Of a stretch of 64,000 nucleotides of DNA, positions 33,336-41,880 are shown piece after piece. Numbering within the stretch: position 1 is the stretch's first letter; every line of letters begins with the position of its first letter. The notes under the pieces were generated by a model. The model was not told the origin of the DNA, searched no databases, and saw nothing but the letters and a program-made list of their open reading frames with translations. Position numbers and translations under genes: made by a program. The DNA comes from Microlunatus speluncae. GTDB taxonomy: Bacteria > Actinomycetota > Actinomycetes > Propionibacteriales > Propionibacteriaceae. Where the stretch lies: positions 372,001-436,000 of the forward strand of contig NZ_VKCZ01000001.1 of assembly GCF_009299835.1 (NCBI RefSeq). Reading direction: 5' to 3'.

Positions 33336-34771
33336 GGGCCGGCTTCGCTCGCCGACCGGTAGGTGATCGTCGTCTGCTCCCGGTGCCGGGTGACCTGACC
33401 CTCCGTGATCAACCCCTCCAGGACGAACTCGACCGCGCCCGCGGCCAGCCCCGGTGTCTCCGCGCCGTCGCCGATGCCGAGTTGCTGCAACAACTGCGAG
33501 AACTGCGGCACGGTGCCGAGTTGATCAAGGACCTCGCGGGAGGACCGGTCGGGTCCGGTGGCCAGGCTGACTCCGTGGCCGAACCGGGCCGCGATGATCG
33601 AGGTCTCCTGTTCGGTCAGCCGGGTCCGGCAGGTCTGGGCGATCGCCTCGTCGAGCAACCCGGCCAGCAGCCGCCGCTCGTGCTCCGGATCCCCTTCGGC
33701 TGAACGGATCCGGGCAAGGCCGGCCGAGATCAGGGTGCTCAGGTCAGCCGGCCGGACGATCGCGTCCTCGCGATGCAGCGAGGCCCGGCGGGCCGCCGAA
33801 CCGCCCAGCGTCTCCAGCGCGCCGATCCCGTACCGCACGCTCGCCGCGGCCTCGGGTTCGAAGTCCGGCGTCGCCCGGACCGCCCGGGCGAACCGGGCCA
33901 CGATCTCGATCAGATAGCCGGGCACCTGCGGGATGAACAGGTTGGAGTCGCGCGGGCCGAGCACGGCGCTGCGGCGCAGGATCTCGATCTCGTCGGCGAG
34001 GGTCGGCGGATAGTGGGTCGTGATCACCCCGGCGAACCGATCCCGCAACGGCGCGACCACCCGGCCGTACTCCTGATAGTCGCGCCGGTCCGCGGCCGCG
34101 ACGACGAGGGTGTCCAGCGGCAACAGGGTGGCTCCGCCACGGGCCGTGATCTCGCCGTCGGACAGCACCCGCGCCAGCACCGCCTGCGCCCGGGGCGGCA
34201 GGGCCGCCAGATCGTCGAGGACGACGATGCCGCGGTTCATCGCCGGCAGCAGGCCGTGGCCGAGCTGCGGTTCATGATCACCGATCAGATCGGCCGCGGT
34301 GATGTCCGCGGTGCAACTGAGCTCGGCCAGCCGGACGTCCCGGTTGATCCAGTCCACCGGGGTCTCGTCGCCGTGCTCGGCGATCAGTGAGTGCGCCCAG
34401 GCGCTCTGCGGCCGCATCGGGTGCTCGTGCAGGACGCTGCCGTCGATCACCGGAGTCCAGACATCGAGCAGTTCCCGCAGCCCCCGCAGCAGGGTCGATT
34501 TACCCTGGCCCCGATCTCCGAGCGCGACCACGTGGTGCAGCGCGAACAGCGTCCGCTCCAGGTCGGGCAGCACGGTGTCGTCGAAGCCGACCACCGTCGA
34601 GACGCTGGGCCGGCCCATGCTCAGCCTGGCGACGAGGTTTTCCCGGATCTCGGTCCGGACACTGTGGTAGCGGTAGCCGGCGCCGCGCAGCGCGCCGAGC
34701 GTGGTCCGCCCCGGCGGAACCTCATGACCCCCGGGCGTCCCGTACTCGTCCACCCCATAGGACTCGTCCAT
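33332..34771 (-). CDS. MoxR / magnesium-chelatase-like AAA+ ATPase
   Basis: A 479-residue AAA+ protein. Walker A is GDRGQGKST (near residue 85), Walker B is GIVVLDDLAAL, the sensor-1 region is LVVAAADRRDYQEYG, and the arginine-finger region is APLRDRFAGVITTHYPP. The N-terminal ~60 residues are specific. A C-terminal lid and helical domain contains LAAGAVEFVLEGLITEGQVTRH. The Walker B acid after Asp is Asp rather than the usual Glu. It is the first gene of a two-gene unit with the VWA-like protein, the MoxR/VWA chaperone layout. ATG 34771 has TAGCGT 7 nt upstream (leaderless). Confidence 0.82.
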   Translation of the reverse strand: MDESYGVDEYGTPGGHEVPPGRTTLGALRGAGYRYHSVRTEIRENLVARLSMGRPSVSTVVGFDDTVLPDLERTLFALHHVVALGDRGQGKSTLLRGLRELLDVWTPVIDGSVLHEHPMRPQSAWAHSLIAEHGDETPVDWINRDVRLAELSCTADITAADLIGDHEPQLGHGLLPAMNRGIVVLDDLAALPPRAQAVLARVLSDGEITARGGATLLPLDTLVVAAADRRDYQEYGRVVAPLRDRFAGVITTHYPPTLADEIEILRRSAVLGPRDSNLFIPQVPGYLIEIVARFARAVRATPDFEPEAAASVRYGIGALETLGGSAARRASLHREDAIVRPADLSTLISAGLARIRSAEGDPEHERRLLAGLLDEAIAQTCRTRLTEQETSIIAARFGHGVSLATGPDRSSREVLDQLGTVPQFSQLLQQLGIGDGAETPGLAAGAVEFVLEGLITEGQVTRHREQTTITYRSASEAGP

Positions 34772-34789
34772 GCCCCGAACGCTACTGGG

Positions 34790-35914
34790 TCAGGCCGGAT
34801 CGAACATGATCACCTGACGGATGGCGTGGCCGTCGGCGAGCTCGTCCAGGGCCGTGTTGATGTCGGCGAGCTCGATCCGGGAGGAGATCAGCGACTCGAC
34901 CGGCAGCCGCCCGTCCCGCCAGAGCTGGGCGTAGCGCGGGATGTCGCGGGCCGGGACGGCCGAGCCGAGATAGCTGCCGGTGATGGTCCGGGCCTCGGCG
35001 GTGAGCCCGAGCGGGGTGATCGTCGCCTGCGCCGTCGGGGCCGGCAGCCCGACGGTCACGGTGGTGCCGCCGGCGCCGGTCAGCGCGACGGCGGTCTCGA
35101 AGGCGCGGGCGTTGCCGGCGGCCTCGATCACCACCGGCGCCTTCAGCCCGAGTTCGAGGGCCTGGTCGGGCGGATGGACGGCGTCGGCGCCGAGCCGGCT
35201 CGCGTACTCCAGCTTGTCCGGTACGGCATCGACGCCGATCACCTGGCCCAGTCCGAGCGACTTGGCGGTGATCAAGGCGGCCATCCCGACCCCGCCGAGC
35301 CCGACCACGATCACCGAGTCGCCCGCTCGGGGCCGGCCGGCGTTGATCACCGCGCCGCCGCCGGTGATCATGGCGCAGCCGAGCACGGCGGCGACATCCG
35401 GCGGGACGTCGTCATCGACCGGCACCATCGAACGCCGGTTGATCACCGCATGGGTGGCGAAGCCGGACACCCCCAGATGGTGGTTGACCGCGGTGCCGGC
35501 CCGGCGCAGCCGGAGTCCGCCGCCGAGCAGCGTCCCGGCGTTGTTGGCCGCCGAGCCGGTCGTGCACGGCAGCCGGCCGTCGGTAGCGCAGCCGGCGCAG
35601 TCCTCGCAGCGTGGCAGGAACGCCATCACCACGCGTTGCCCCGGCTGGAGATCATCGACCCCGGGCCCGCACTCGACGACCCGGCCAGCAGCCTCGTGGC
35701 CGAGGAGCATCGGCGTCGGCCGGGGCCGGTTGCCGTCGACCACGGAGAGATCGGAGTGGCAGAGCCCGGCGGCCTCGATCCGGACCAGGACCTCGCCCGG
35801 CCCGGGCGGATCGAGCTCCAGCTCGACGATCGCCAGCGGAGCGGAATCCCGGTACGGCCGGGGTAGGCCGCTCTGCTGCAGCACCGCACCCTGGATGATC
35901 AGTGGCTTCGGCAT
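34790..35914 (-). CDS. Zinc-dependent alcohol dehydrogenase (class III-like MDR)
   Basis: A 374-residue medium-chain dehydrogenase. The catalytic zinc ligands are Cys in AAGLCHSDLSVV, GHEAAG, and the region of CTTGS. The structural zinc loop is CEDCAGCATDGRLPC. The Rossmann motif is VVGLGGVGMAALITAKSLG, with an Asp (VIGVDA) after beta-2, indicating NAD+. The substrate may be an alcohol, aldehyde adduct or mycothiol conjugate. ATG 35914 has GAGGAGAA upstream and lies 2 bp after the large FAD/Fe-S oxidase gene, so the two form an operon and may act sequentially on a 2-hydroxy acid or alcohol. Confidence 0.87.
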   Translation of the reverse strand: MPKPLIIQGAVLQQSGLPRPYRDSAPLAIVELELDPPGPGEVLVRIEAAGLCHSDLSVVDGNRPRPTPMLLGHEAAGRVVECGPGVDDLQPGQRVVMAFLPRCEDCAGCATDGRLPCTTGSAANNAGTLLGGGLRLRRAGTAVNHHLGVSGFATHAVINRRSMVPVDDDVPPDVAAVLGCAMITGGGAVINAGRPRAGDSVIVVGLGGVGMAALITAKSLGLGQVIGVDAVPDKLEYASRLGADAVHPPDQALELGLKAPVVIEAAGNARAFETAVALTGAGGTTVTVGLPAPTAQATITPLGLTAEARTITGSYLGSAVPARDIPRYAQLWRDGRLPVESLISSRIELADINTALDELADGHAIRQVIMFDPA

Positions 35915-35916
35915 GA

Positions 35917-38829
35917 TCAAGTTCTCCTCGGGACGTCCTCGTGCGGGACCGGTTTGGGGGCGTCGGCGGCCAGCGGGTCGGTCCGGCCGGTGCTGTCCGG
36001 GGTGATCGCCGCGCGGCCGACCGGTGCCGGCGGGTTGATCAACAGCTCGGCCAGGGTGATCGCGGTCCGGTCGGCGAGCTCGGCCAGCTGGGTGCGGCAG
36101 GAGAAGCCGTCGGCCAGCACCAGGGCGTCCGGGTGGGCGGCGACAGCGGGCAGCAGGTCGTGCTCGGCCACGGCGACCGACACCTCGTAATGCCCTTGTT
36201 CGACGCCGAAGTTGCCGGCCAGACCGCAGCAGCCGCCGACCGTGGTGATGCCGGCGCCGGTCGAGGCGAGCAGCGCGGCGTCGGCCTGCCAGCCGATGAT
36301 CGACGCGTGGTGGCAGTGCGGCTGCGCCACCAACTCGACGCCGGTCAGATCGGGCGGGGTCCAACCATCGGTGCGCCGCAGCAGCTCGGCCAGGGTCAGC
36401 ACCCCGGCCGCCACCTCCGGCACCCGTGGATCGTCCGGCAGCAACTCCGGCGCGTCGCTGCGCCAGACCGCGAGGCAGGACGGCTCCATCCCGACCACCG
36501 GCACCCCGGCGGCGATCTCCGGATGCAGCACGTCGAGGGCCTGCCGGAGTTGGCGGCGCGCGCCGTCGAGCTGACCGGTGCTGATCCAGGTCAACCCGCA
36601 ACAGGCGTTCCGGGCCAGCAGCCGCGGTGCGTAGCCGGCGGCGCGCAGCACTTCCACCATGGCGTCGGCGCCGCCGCCGGTGAAGCAGTCGGAGAACGAG
36701 TCGACCCAGACGATCACCGGCTTGCCGGTGCCGCCGACAGTGCGCCGGATCCGCTTCCGGGCCGACCGGCCGGCGAACCGCGGCAGTTGCCGGCGCTGGT
36801 CGACCCCGGCGCTCCACTTGATCACCGAGCGCAGTCCCGGCAGCGACATCGCGGCGTTGATCACGCCGGCCAGCGCGCCGAGCCTGGTGATCAACCGGCC
36901 CCAGCGGGGCAGCCAGCCCAGTGCGTAGTGGCTGCGCGGTCGCAGCCGACCGCGGTAGCTGTGATCAAGGACCTGGGCCTTGTACGCCGCCATGTCGATC
37001 CCGGTCGGGCAGTCCCGGGCACAGCCCTTGCAGGACAGGCACAGGTCGAGCGCCTCGTGCACCTCCGGCGACCGCCAGCCCCCGTCGACCAGGTCGCCGT
37101 TGATCATCTCCTGCAGCACCCGGGCCCGGCCGCGGGTGGAGTCCTTCTCGTCCCGGGTCGCCTGGTAGGACGGGCACATCACGCCGAGCCCGGGGGTGCC
37201 GTCGGCCAGGCACTTGCCGACGCCGGTGCAGTGGTGCACCGCTTCGGTGAAGTGATCATTCCGGCCGACGATCGCCAGTGTCCGCAGATCGGCGTCGACC
37301 GGCCGCGGATCGACCAGCACGCCCGGGTTGAGCCGGTTGTCCGGGTCGAAGATCGACTTCACCCGGCCGAACAGCTTGATCGCCTGCGGGGAATACATCG
37401 CCGGCAGCAAGGCCGACCGGGCCCGGCCGTCGCCGTGCTCGCCGGACATCGACCCGCCATAGCCGGCAACCAGGTCGGCCGCGGCCTCGACGAAGGCCCG
37501 GTACGTTGCCGCCCCGCCGGTATCGGTCAGCGGGAAGTCGATGCGGATGTGCACGCAGCCGTCGCCGAAGTGCCCGTACGGCAGACCGTCGAGGTGATGA
37601 TCACGGAGCAGGGCGTCGAAGTCGCGCAGGTAGCTGCCGAGCTTCTCCGGCGGCACCGCGGCGTCCTCCCAGCCGGCGTAGGCCGGCCGGCTCAGGCTGA
37701 CCCCGGCCAGCCCGGCGCCGTCCTCGCGGATCTTCCACAGTGTCGTCGCCCGGGCCGGATCGTCGACGACGAAGCCGTCCAAGGCAGCGGCGGCGGCCAG
37801 GGCGGCGTCGGCCCGGGACCGCAGCTCGGCCGGGTCATCGCCGACCAGCTCGACCAGCATCCAGCCGTCGCCGCGGGGCAACGGCGGCACTGCGGCGTCG
37901 CCCTTGGCCCGGCGGACCACGTCCACGATCCGCCGATCCAGGCCCTCACAGGCCGTCGGCCGATGCTCCAAGATCAGCGGGGTGGCGTCGGCGGCGTCGG
38001 CCATGCTCGGATAGCCGAGCGCGATCATGATCTTGTGCGGGGCGTCGGCGACCAGCCGTACGGTCGCGCCGAGGATGATCGCCAACGTGCCCTCGGTGCC
38101 GGCCAGGAAGCGCGGCACGTCGAACTTACGTTCCGGCAGCAGGTGCTCCAGGCTGTAGCCCGACACCTGCCGGCCGAACCGGCCGAACTCGGTCCGGATC
38201 GCGCCGAGGTGATCACCGACCAGACCGCGCAGCGCGGTCAGCGTGGGGGAGGAACCGGAATCGAGGCCCGGCCCCACCTGAAGCCGCTCGCCGGATCCGG
38301 TGATCAGATCCAGCCCGATCACGTTGTCGGCCGTCTTGCCGTAGCCCAGCGCCCGCGGACCGCAGGCGTTGTTGCCGATCATGCCGCCGATCGTGCACCG
38401 GGTGTGGGTCGACGGATCAGGCCCGAACCGCAGCCCGTGCGGCGCCGCGGCGGCCTGCAGCGAGGCCTGGACCACCCCCGGCTCGACGGTCGCCGTCCGG
38501 GCCTCCGGGTCGATCGCGGTGATCTTGGTGAGATGCCGGGCGGTGTCCATGATCAGGCCCGGGCCGACCGCGTTGCCGGCGCAGGACGTCCCCGCCCCCC
38601 GGGTGGTCACCGGCACCCCGGCGGTCCGCGCCGCCGCGACCGCCGCCAGCGCCTCCTCGATCGACCGCGGCCGCGCGACGGCCTGCGGCACGACCCGATA
38701 GAGCGAGGCATCGGAGGAGTACAGCGCCCGGGTCAGCGAACTGTCGTCGTAGCTCTCGGCGATGCCGAGCCGGCGGAACTGCTCGGCCAGCTCACGATGC
38801 GCTGCCACCAGGTCGGTCGGCGTACTCAC
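35917..38829 (-). CDS. FAD-linked oxidase / Fe-S / CCG-domain fusion (D-lactate or glycolate dehydrogenase-like)
   Basis: A 970-residue fused flavoprotein. Residues about 40-250 are the FAD-binding type 4 (PCMH) domain, with TTRGAGTSCAGNAVGPGLIMD and IGGMIGNNACGPRAL. Next is the FAD-oxidase C domain (PYGHFGDGCVHIRID, MSGEHGDGRARS). Residues about 545-650 are a ferredoxin-like region (CTGVGKCLAD; CLSCKGCARDCPTGIDM). The rest contains two CCG-type segments (RNACCGLTWISTG; VGGCCGLAGNFG). It probably oxidises a 2-hydroxy acid such as D-lactate and passes electrons to quinone. GTG 38829 follows TACCAT with a 6-nt spacer (leaderless). The divergent region is shared with the MarR gene end. Confidence 0.85.
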   Translation of the reverse strand: MSTPTDLVAAHRELAEQFRRLGIAESYDDSSLTRALYSSDASLYRVVPQAVARPRSIEEALAAVAAARTAGVPVTTRGAGTSCAGNAVGPGLIMDTARHLTKITAIDPEARTATVEPGVVQASLQAAAAPHGLRFGPDPSTHTRCTIGGMIGNNACGPRALGYGKTADNVIGLDLITGSGERLQVGPGLDSGSSPTLTALRGLVGDHLGAIRTEFGRFGRQVSGYSLEHLLPERKFDVPRFLAGTEGTLAIILGATVRLVADAPHKIMIALGYPSMADAADATPLILEHRPTACEGLDRRIVDVVRRAKGDAAVPPLPRGDGWMLVELVGDDPAELRSRADAALAAAAALDGFVVDDPARATTLWKIREDGAGLAGVSLSRPAYAGWEDAAVPPEKLGSYLRDFDALLRDHHLDGLPYGHFGDGCVHIRIDFPLTDTGGAATYRAFVEAAADLVAGYGGSMSGEHGDGRARSALLPAMYSPQAIKLFGRVKSIFDPDNRLNPGVLVDPRPVDADLRTLAIVGRNDHFTEAVHHCTGVGKCLADGTPGLGVMCPSYQATRDEKDSTRGRARVLQEMINGDLVDGGWRSPEVHEALDLCLSCKGCARDCPTGIDMAAYKAQVLDHSYRGRLRPRSHYALGWLPRWGRLITRLGALAGVINAAMSLPGLRSVIKWSAGVDQRRQLPRFAGRSARKRIRRTVGGTGKPVIVWVDSFSDCFTGGGADAMVEVLRAAGYAPRLLARNACCGLTWISTGQLDGARRQLRQALDVLHPEIAAGVPVVGMEPSCLAVWRSDAPELLPDDPRVPEVAAGVLTLAELLRRTDGWTPPDLTGVELVAQPHCHHASIIGWQADAALLASTGAGITTVGGCCGLAGNFGVEQGHYEVSVAVAEHDLLPAVAAHPDALVLADGFSCRTQLAELADRTAITLAELLINPPAPVGRAAITPDSTGRTDPLAADAPKPVPHEDVPRRT

Positions 38830-38929
38830 CCGTCGATGGTAGTGAGCGCCGCGCCGGCCCCGACCTCCGGGCGGAATCCCGAGACCGGCACCGAGCTTCA
38901 CCAACCTGTGGCCAGAGTGACCAGTGGGG

Positions 38930-39418
38930 TCAGGGGGTGGCGGGGGCGGTGTGGCTGGCGACGGCGGCGAAGGCGCGGCCGAGGGCGGCGTAGTCGGCGG
39001 GGCCGATGACCTCGACGAAGTTGGCGCGGACGGCTCGGACGTGGTCCTTGGCCGCCTCGTCCAGCAGGGTCAGGCCCGACTCGGTCAGGACGGCCCAGAC
39101 GCCGCGGCGGTCGGTCGGGCAGGAGGTGCGGCGGACCAGGCCTGCCCGCTCGAGCCGGGCGATGGTGTGGGTCAGCCGGGACTTGGACTGGTGCACGGCC
39201 CGGGCCAGGTCGGACATCCGGACATGCTCCTCGTCGGACTCCGACAGGACGACCAGGATCTCGTATTCGGCGAGGTCGAGCCCGAACCGGCGCAGGCCGG
39301 CGTCGAGCAACTCGTTCAGCCGGGCGCTGCCGAGCAGGTACGCCCGCCAGGTCCGCTGCTGATCCTCGGTCAGCCAGATCACGTCCTCGGTCCGGGGCTG
39401 GTCATCGGTCTGTGTCAT
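38930..39418 (-). CDS. MarR family transcriptional regulator
   Basis: A 162-residue winged-helix repressor: EYEILVVLSESDEEHVRMSDLARAVHQSKSRLTHTIARLERAGLVRRTSC followed by the wing DRRGVWAVLTESG. ATG 39418 is preceded by GAGGAGCC. It is divergent from the YceI gene, and the gap holds two matching inverted repeats (AAGTTGA-CCAT-TCAACTT and GGTTGA-AACA-TCAACC). It therefore probably represses both itself and yceI, releasing on a small ligand, as in the organic peroxide/phenolic-sensing MarR groups. Ligand unknown. Confidence 0.9.
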   Translation of the reverse strand: MTQTDDQPRTEDVIWLTEDQQRTWRAYLLGSARLNELLDAGLRRFGLDLAEYEILVVLSESDEEHVRMSDLARAVHQSKSRLTHTIARLERAGLVRRTSCPTDRRGVWAVLTESGLTLLDEAAKDHVRAVRANFVEVIGPADYAALGRAFAAVASHTAPATP

Positions 39419-39470
39419 GGGGGCTCCTCTCCGAGGTGTCACCAGCACGTTCTCACACGGTAACCCGAGA

Positions 39471-39524
39471 AAGTTGACCATTCAACTTCCTTGGAGCTAT
39501 GCTGAAGTGGTTGAAACATCAACC
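39471..39524. promoter_or_regulatory. Two MarR-type operators between marR and yceI
   Basis: Site 1 is AAGTTGA-CCAT-TCAACTT (39471-39488) and site 2 is GGTTGA-AACA-TCAACC (39509-39524). Both share TTGA-N4-TCAA, the classic MarR half-site layout, and their centres are 37 bp apart. They straddle the presumed promoters of the divergent marR and yceI genes. Confidence 0.75.
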
Positions 39525-39555
39525 AATCACCCCCCATCCTCTGCGAGGAGAGTTC

Positions 39556-40107
39556 ATGAGCCACGACATTCAGACCGGCAACCTGGCCGCCGGCAACTGG
39601 TCCATCGATGCGTCCCACTCCGAGATCGGCTTCACGGTCCGGCACCTGATGTCGAAGGTGCGCGGCACGTTCGCCGACTTCTCCGGCGAGATCATCACCA
39701 AGTCCGACGACCCGACCGACGCTTCGGTCAACGTCGCGATCAAGGTCCCGTCGATCGGCACCAACAACGAGCAGCGCGACACCCACCTCAAGTCGACCGA
39801 CTTCTTCGACGCCGAGCGGGGCCAGGAGATCACCTTCGTCAGCACCGCGATCACGGCCGACGGCGACGACTACACGATCACCGGTGACCTGTCGATCAAC
39901 GGCGTGACCAAGTCCGTCGACCTGGCGGCCGAGTTCCTCGGTGTCGCCGGCGACGCGTTCGGCGCGGTCCGGCTCGGAGCCGAGGCCCGGACCACGATCA
40001 GCCGGGCCGACTACAAGGTCGACTTCAACATCCCGCTGGACGGCGACCGGCTGCTGATCGGCGACAAGGTCGACATCACGCTGACCATCGAGGCCGTCAA
40101 GTCCTGA
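39556..40107 (+). CDS. YceI family protein
   Basis: A 183-residue lipocalin-like YceI protein that may bind polyisoprenoids or a related lipid. NWSIDASHSEIGFTVRHLMSKVRGTFADFSGEI and FVSTAITADGDDYTITGDLSINGVTKSV are typical. There is no signal peptide, so it is cytosolic. ATG 39556 has GAGGAG 5 nt upstream. Two MarR operators lie just upstream, so it is the likely target of the divergent MarR regulator. YceI proteins are often induced by lipid or osmotic stress. Its 3' end overlaps the convergent permease-like gene by 11 bp. Confidence 0.88.
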   Translation: MSHDIQTGNLAAGNWSIDASHSEIGFTVRHLMSKVRGTFADFSGEIITKSDDPTDASVNVAIKVPSIGTNNEQRDTHLKSTDFFDAERGQEITFVSTAITADGDDYTITGDLSINGVTKSVDLAAEFLGVAGDAFGAVRLGAEARTTISRADYKVDFNIPLDGDRLLIGDKVDITLTIEAVKS

Positions 40108-40807
40108 TCATCCGGGCGTCGCGCCCGCCGGTCAGCGTGGCGCGACGCAACCGAAGGGCGGCCAGCAAGCAGGCCAGTGCCGCCAGCAGGATGATCACCT
40201 GCACGGCGCCGGACAGCGTCTCGGTGTAGTCGAGCAGAGTCCACCGGTGACCCGGGACCCACCGATTCGGGTCGAACGGTGACACCAGGTAGGCCGAGAT
40301 CAGGGTCACGGCGCAGAAGACCACGTTGGTGCAGATCATGAGCGGAACGGTCGCCAGGGCGGGTCGGTGGCATCGAGCCCCGGCCCGCAGGTGACGAGAC
40401 AGCAGCACCGCGGAGACCAGGGCCGCCAGCGCCAGGCCGCCGAACCAGAACGTCACCGGCCCCGGCCCGTGGTTCATTCCGGCCGGCCCGCCGGGATCGG
40501 CCACGCCGAGCACCAGCCAGCCGATCATGGTGACCAGATAACCAAGGCCCAAGGTGTACGCGGCCGCCCGGCAGAACCCGGCGACCGCCGTATCCCCGGA
40601 CTCGGCGACGATCTCGTCGATCGGCCCGAAGTCCGCCACCGCCCGGTCGGCGGCCTCGGCCGGCGACAGTCCGGCTCGGCGATAGGCCGCCGCCGCGTCG
40701 TCCAGCCCGTCTCGGATCTCGGCCAGCAGTCCCGCAGGCCGCAGCGGTGCCGGCAGGCGGCGGCCGAGCTCGGCCACGGTCGCGCCGATCGGGTCGAGTG
40801 TCCTCAT
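40097..40807 (-). CDS. Permease-prefix-domain membrane protein
   Basis: A 236-residue protein. The N-terminal ~70 residues (RRLPAPLRPAGLLAEIRDGLDDAAAAYRRAGLSPAEAADRAVADFG) match the cytosolic prefix domain found with PadR regulators. About four hydrophobic segments follow (LGLGYLVTMIGWLVLGV, FWFGGLALAALVSAVLL, LMICTNVVFCAVTLISAYLV, VIILLAALACLLAALRL). ATG 40807 overlaps the PadR stop by 4 bp, so the two are co-translated. The usual role is an effector or anti-regulator controlled by the PadR partner; the function is not known. Confidence 0.75.
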   Translation of the reverse strand: MRTLDPIGATVAELGRRLPAPLRPAGLLAEIRDGLDDAAAAYRRAGLSPAEAADRAVADFGPIDEIVAESGDTAVAGFCRAAAYTLGLGYLVTMIGWLVLGVADPGGPAGMNHGPGPVTFWFGGLALAALVSAVLLSRHLRAGARCHRPALATVPLMICTNVVFCAVTLISAYLVSPFDPNRWVPGHRWTLLDYTETLSGAVQVIILLAALACLLAALRLRRATLTGGRDARMIRT

Positions 40808-41127
40808 CGGACCCCTCCGAGGACCTTCTCGATCGCCCCCGAGAACTCGCTCCATTCGGCCCGCTCGGCACCGAGTGCCCGCCGGCCGGCGGCGGTCAGT
40901 CGATAGGTGCGACGGCGTCGACCGTCGACGGTCGACCAGCGACCGCTGATCCATCCCGACTCCTCGAGTCGCCGCAGGGCCGGATACACCGTGCCCGTCG
41001 GCAGCGCCAGGGTGCCGCCGGAACGGAGCTGCAGTGCCTCGATCACGGCATACCCGTGCAGTGGTCCGTGCTCGATCACCGCCAGCAGCAGGCCGTCCAG
41101 GTGGCCCTTGACCCGATCGCTCGCCAT
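40804..41127 (-). CDS. PadR family transcriptional regulator
   Basis: A 107-residue winged-helix regulator: HLDGLLLAVIEHGPLHGYAVIEALQLRSGGTLALPTGTVYPALRRLEESGWISG is the diagnostic PadR N-terminal domain. The C-terminal dimer helix is short. ATG 41127 has TACGCT 7 nt upstream (leaderless). It sits upstream of and overlaps a permease-prefix membrane gene, the standard PadR-target layout, and probably autoregulates. Confidence 0.9.
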   Translation of the reverse strand: MASDRVKGHLDGLLLAVIEHGPLHGYAVIEALQLRSGGTLALPTGTVYPALRRLEESGWISGRWSTVDGRRRRTYRLTAAGRRALGAERAEWSEFSGAIEKVLGGVR

Positions 41128-41195
41128 GCCGCCCAGCGTAGTGCCGGATGACCGGCCGGCCGATCCGATCCGGGGTTGCGCGCGTCCGCGGCGGC

Positions 41196-41376
41196 CGATT
41201 GGGGGTGATCACCCAGGGATCAGTAGGTGATCTACCTATCGTCGAGTGTCGACAGTCCCGCGTACCTTGCTGGAAAGCGGTCCCGCCGGATCCGCCAGGG
41301 ACCCCGGAGGTCACGGGAGGCGCCGGCGCAGATTGGGGGCGATCACCGATGGATATGTAGACAGCCTACTTATATG
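41196..41376. promoter_or_regulatory. Duplicated promoter/operator motif upstream of the multicopper oxidase operon
   Basis: GATTGGGGG(T/C)GATCACC occurs twice (near 41199 and 41334). Each copy is followed by a GTAG-N5-CTAC inverted repeat (41226-41238 and 41357-41369). The spacing is similar in both copies, so the unit looks duplicated. The proximal copy lies just before the membrane-protein start. The cognate regulator is not known; the linked oxidase suggests a metal or redox signal. Confidence 0.5.
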
Positions 41377-41385
41377 GTCAGCGTC

Positions 41386-41880
41386 GTGTCAGCGACCACT
41401 CCTCCGCAGCCCACCCCGGCCGCCCCGGCCACGCCGCCACGGCCCCGACGCCGCCGGTTCTTCCGGGTCTGCCTCGCCCTACTCCGGATCCTCACCCTGG
41501 TGCACGCCGCGTTGTGCATCGCTCAGCCGATCACGATGGGGCAATATCTGGCCGGCAATCTCGACATCATCACCTGGCACGGCGTGGGCGGCGACGGGAT
41601 CGTCTTCATCGCCCTGCTGATGATCTTCGTCGCTGTGCTGTACGCGATCGCCGGCGGCCGGGTCTGGATCGCCGTCGTCGTCCCGATCCTGTTCCTGGTC
41701 GAGGGATTCCAGGTCGGCATGGGCTGGTCCCGCCAGCTCGGCATCCACGTCCCGCTCGGGGTCGGCGTCGTCGTCGCCTCGATCCTGCTCGCGATCATCG
41801 TCTGGTTGCCCCGGGCGAGCCGGGATCGCCGGTCCGCAGTCGCCGCCGGCTCGCCGGCAGACTCCGGGGCCCGATCATGA
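41386..41880 (+). CDS. Small integral membrane protein of the multicopper oxidase operon
   Basis: A 164-residue protein with a Pro/Arg-rich cytoplasmic N-terminus and about four hydrophobic segments (CLALLRILTLVHAALCI, DGIVFIALLMIFVAVLYAIAG, VWIAVVVPILFLVEGFQVG, LGVGVVVASILLAIIVWL). I do not recognise a family with certainty. Start choice: GTG 41386 is 7 nt after TATGGT (41373-41378); ATG 41374 in the same frame is the alternative. Its stop overlaps the multicopper oxidase ATG by 4 bp, so the two are co-translated and likely function together at the membrane. Confidence 0.6.
   Translation: MSATTPPQPTPAAPATPPRPRRRRFFRVCLALLRILTLVHAALCIAQPITMGQYLAGNLDIITWHGVGGDGIVFIALLMIFVAVLYAIAGGRVWIAVVVPILFLVEGFQVGMGWSRQLGIHVPLGVGVVVASILLAIIVWLPRASRDRRSAVAAGSPADSGARS

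Noticed and set aside
35941..39009. Long plus-strand ORF opposite the FAD/Fe-S oxidase; similar long antisense ORFs at 514-3000, 3757-5049 and 43488-45992
   Set aside because: The translations are Arg/Gly/Asp/Val-rich with no family motif, and they lie exactly over well-supported genes on the other strand. This is a normal effect of high GC at third positions.
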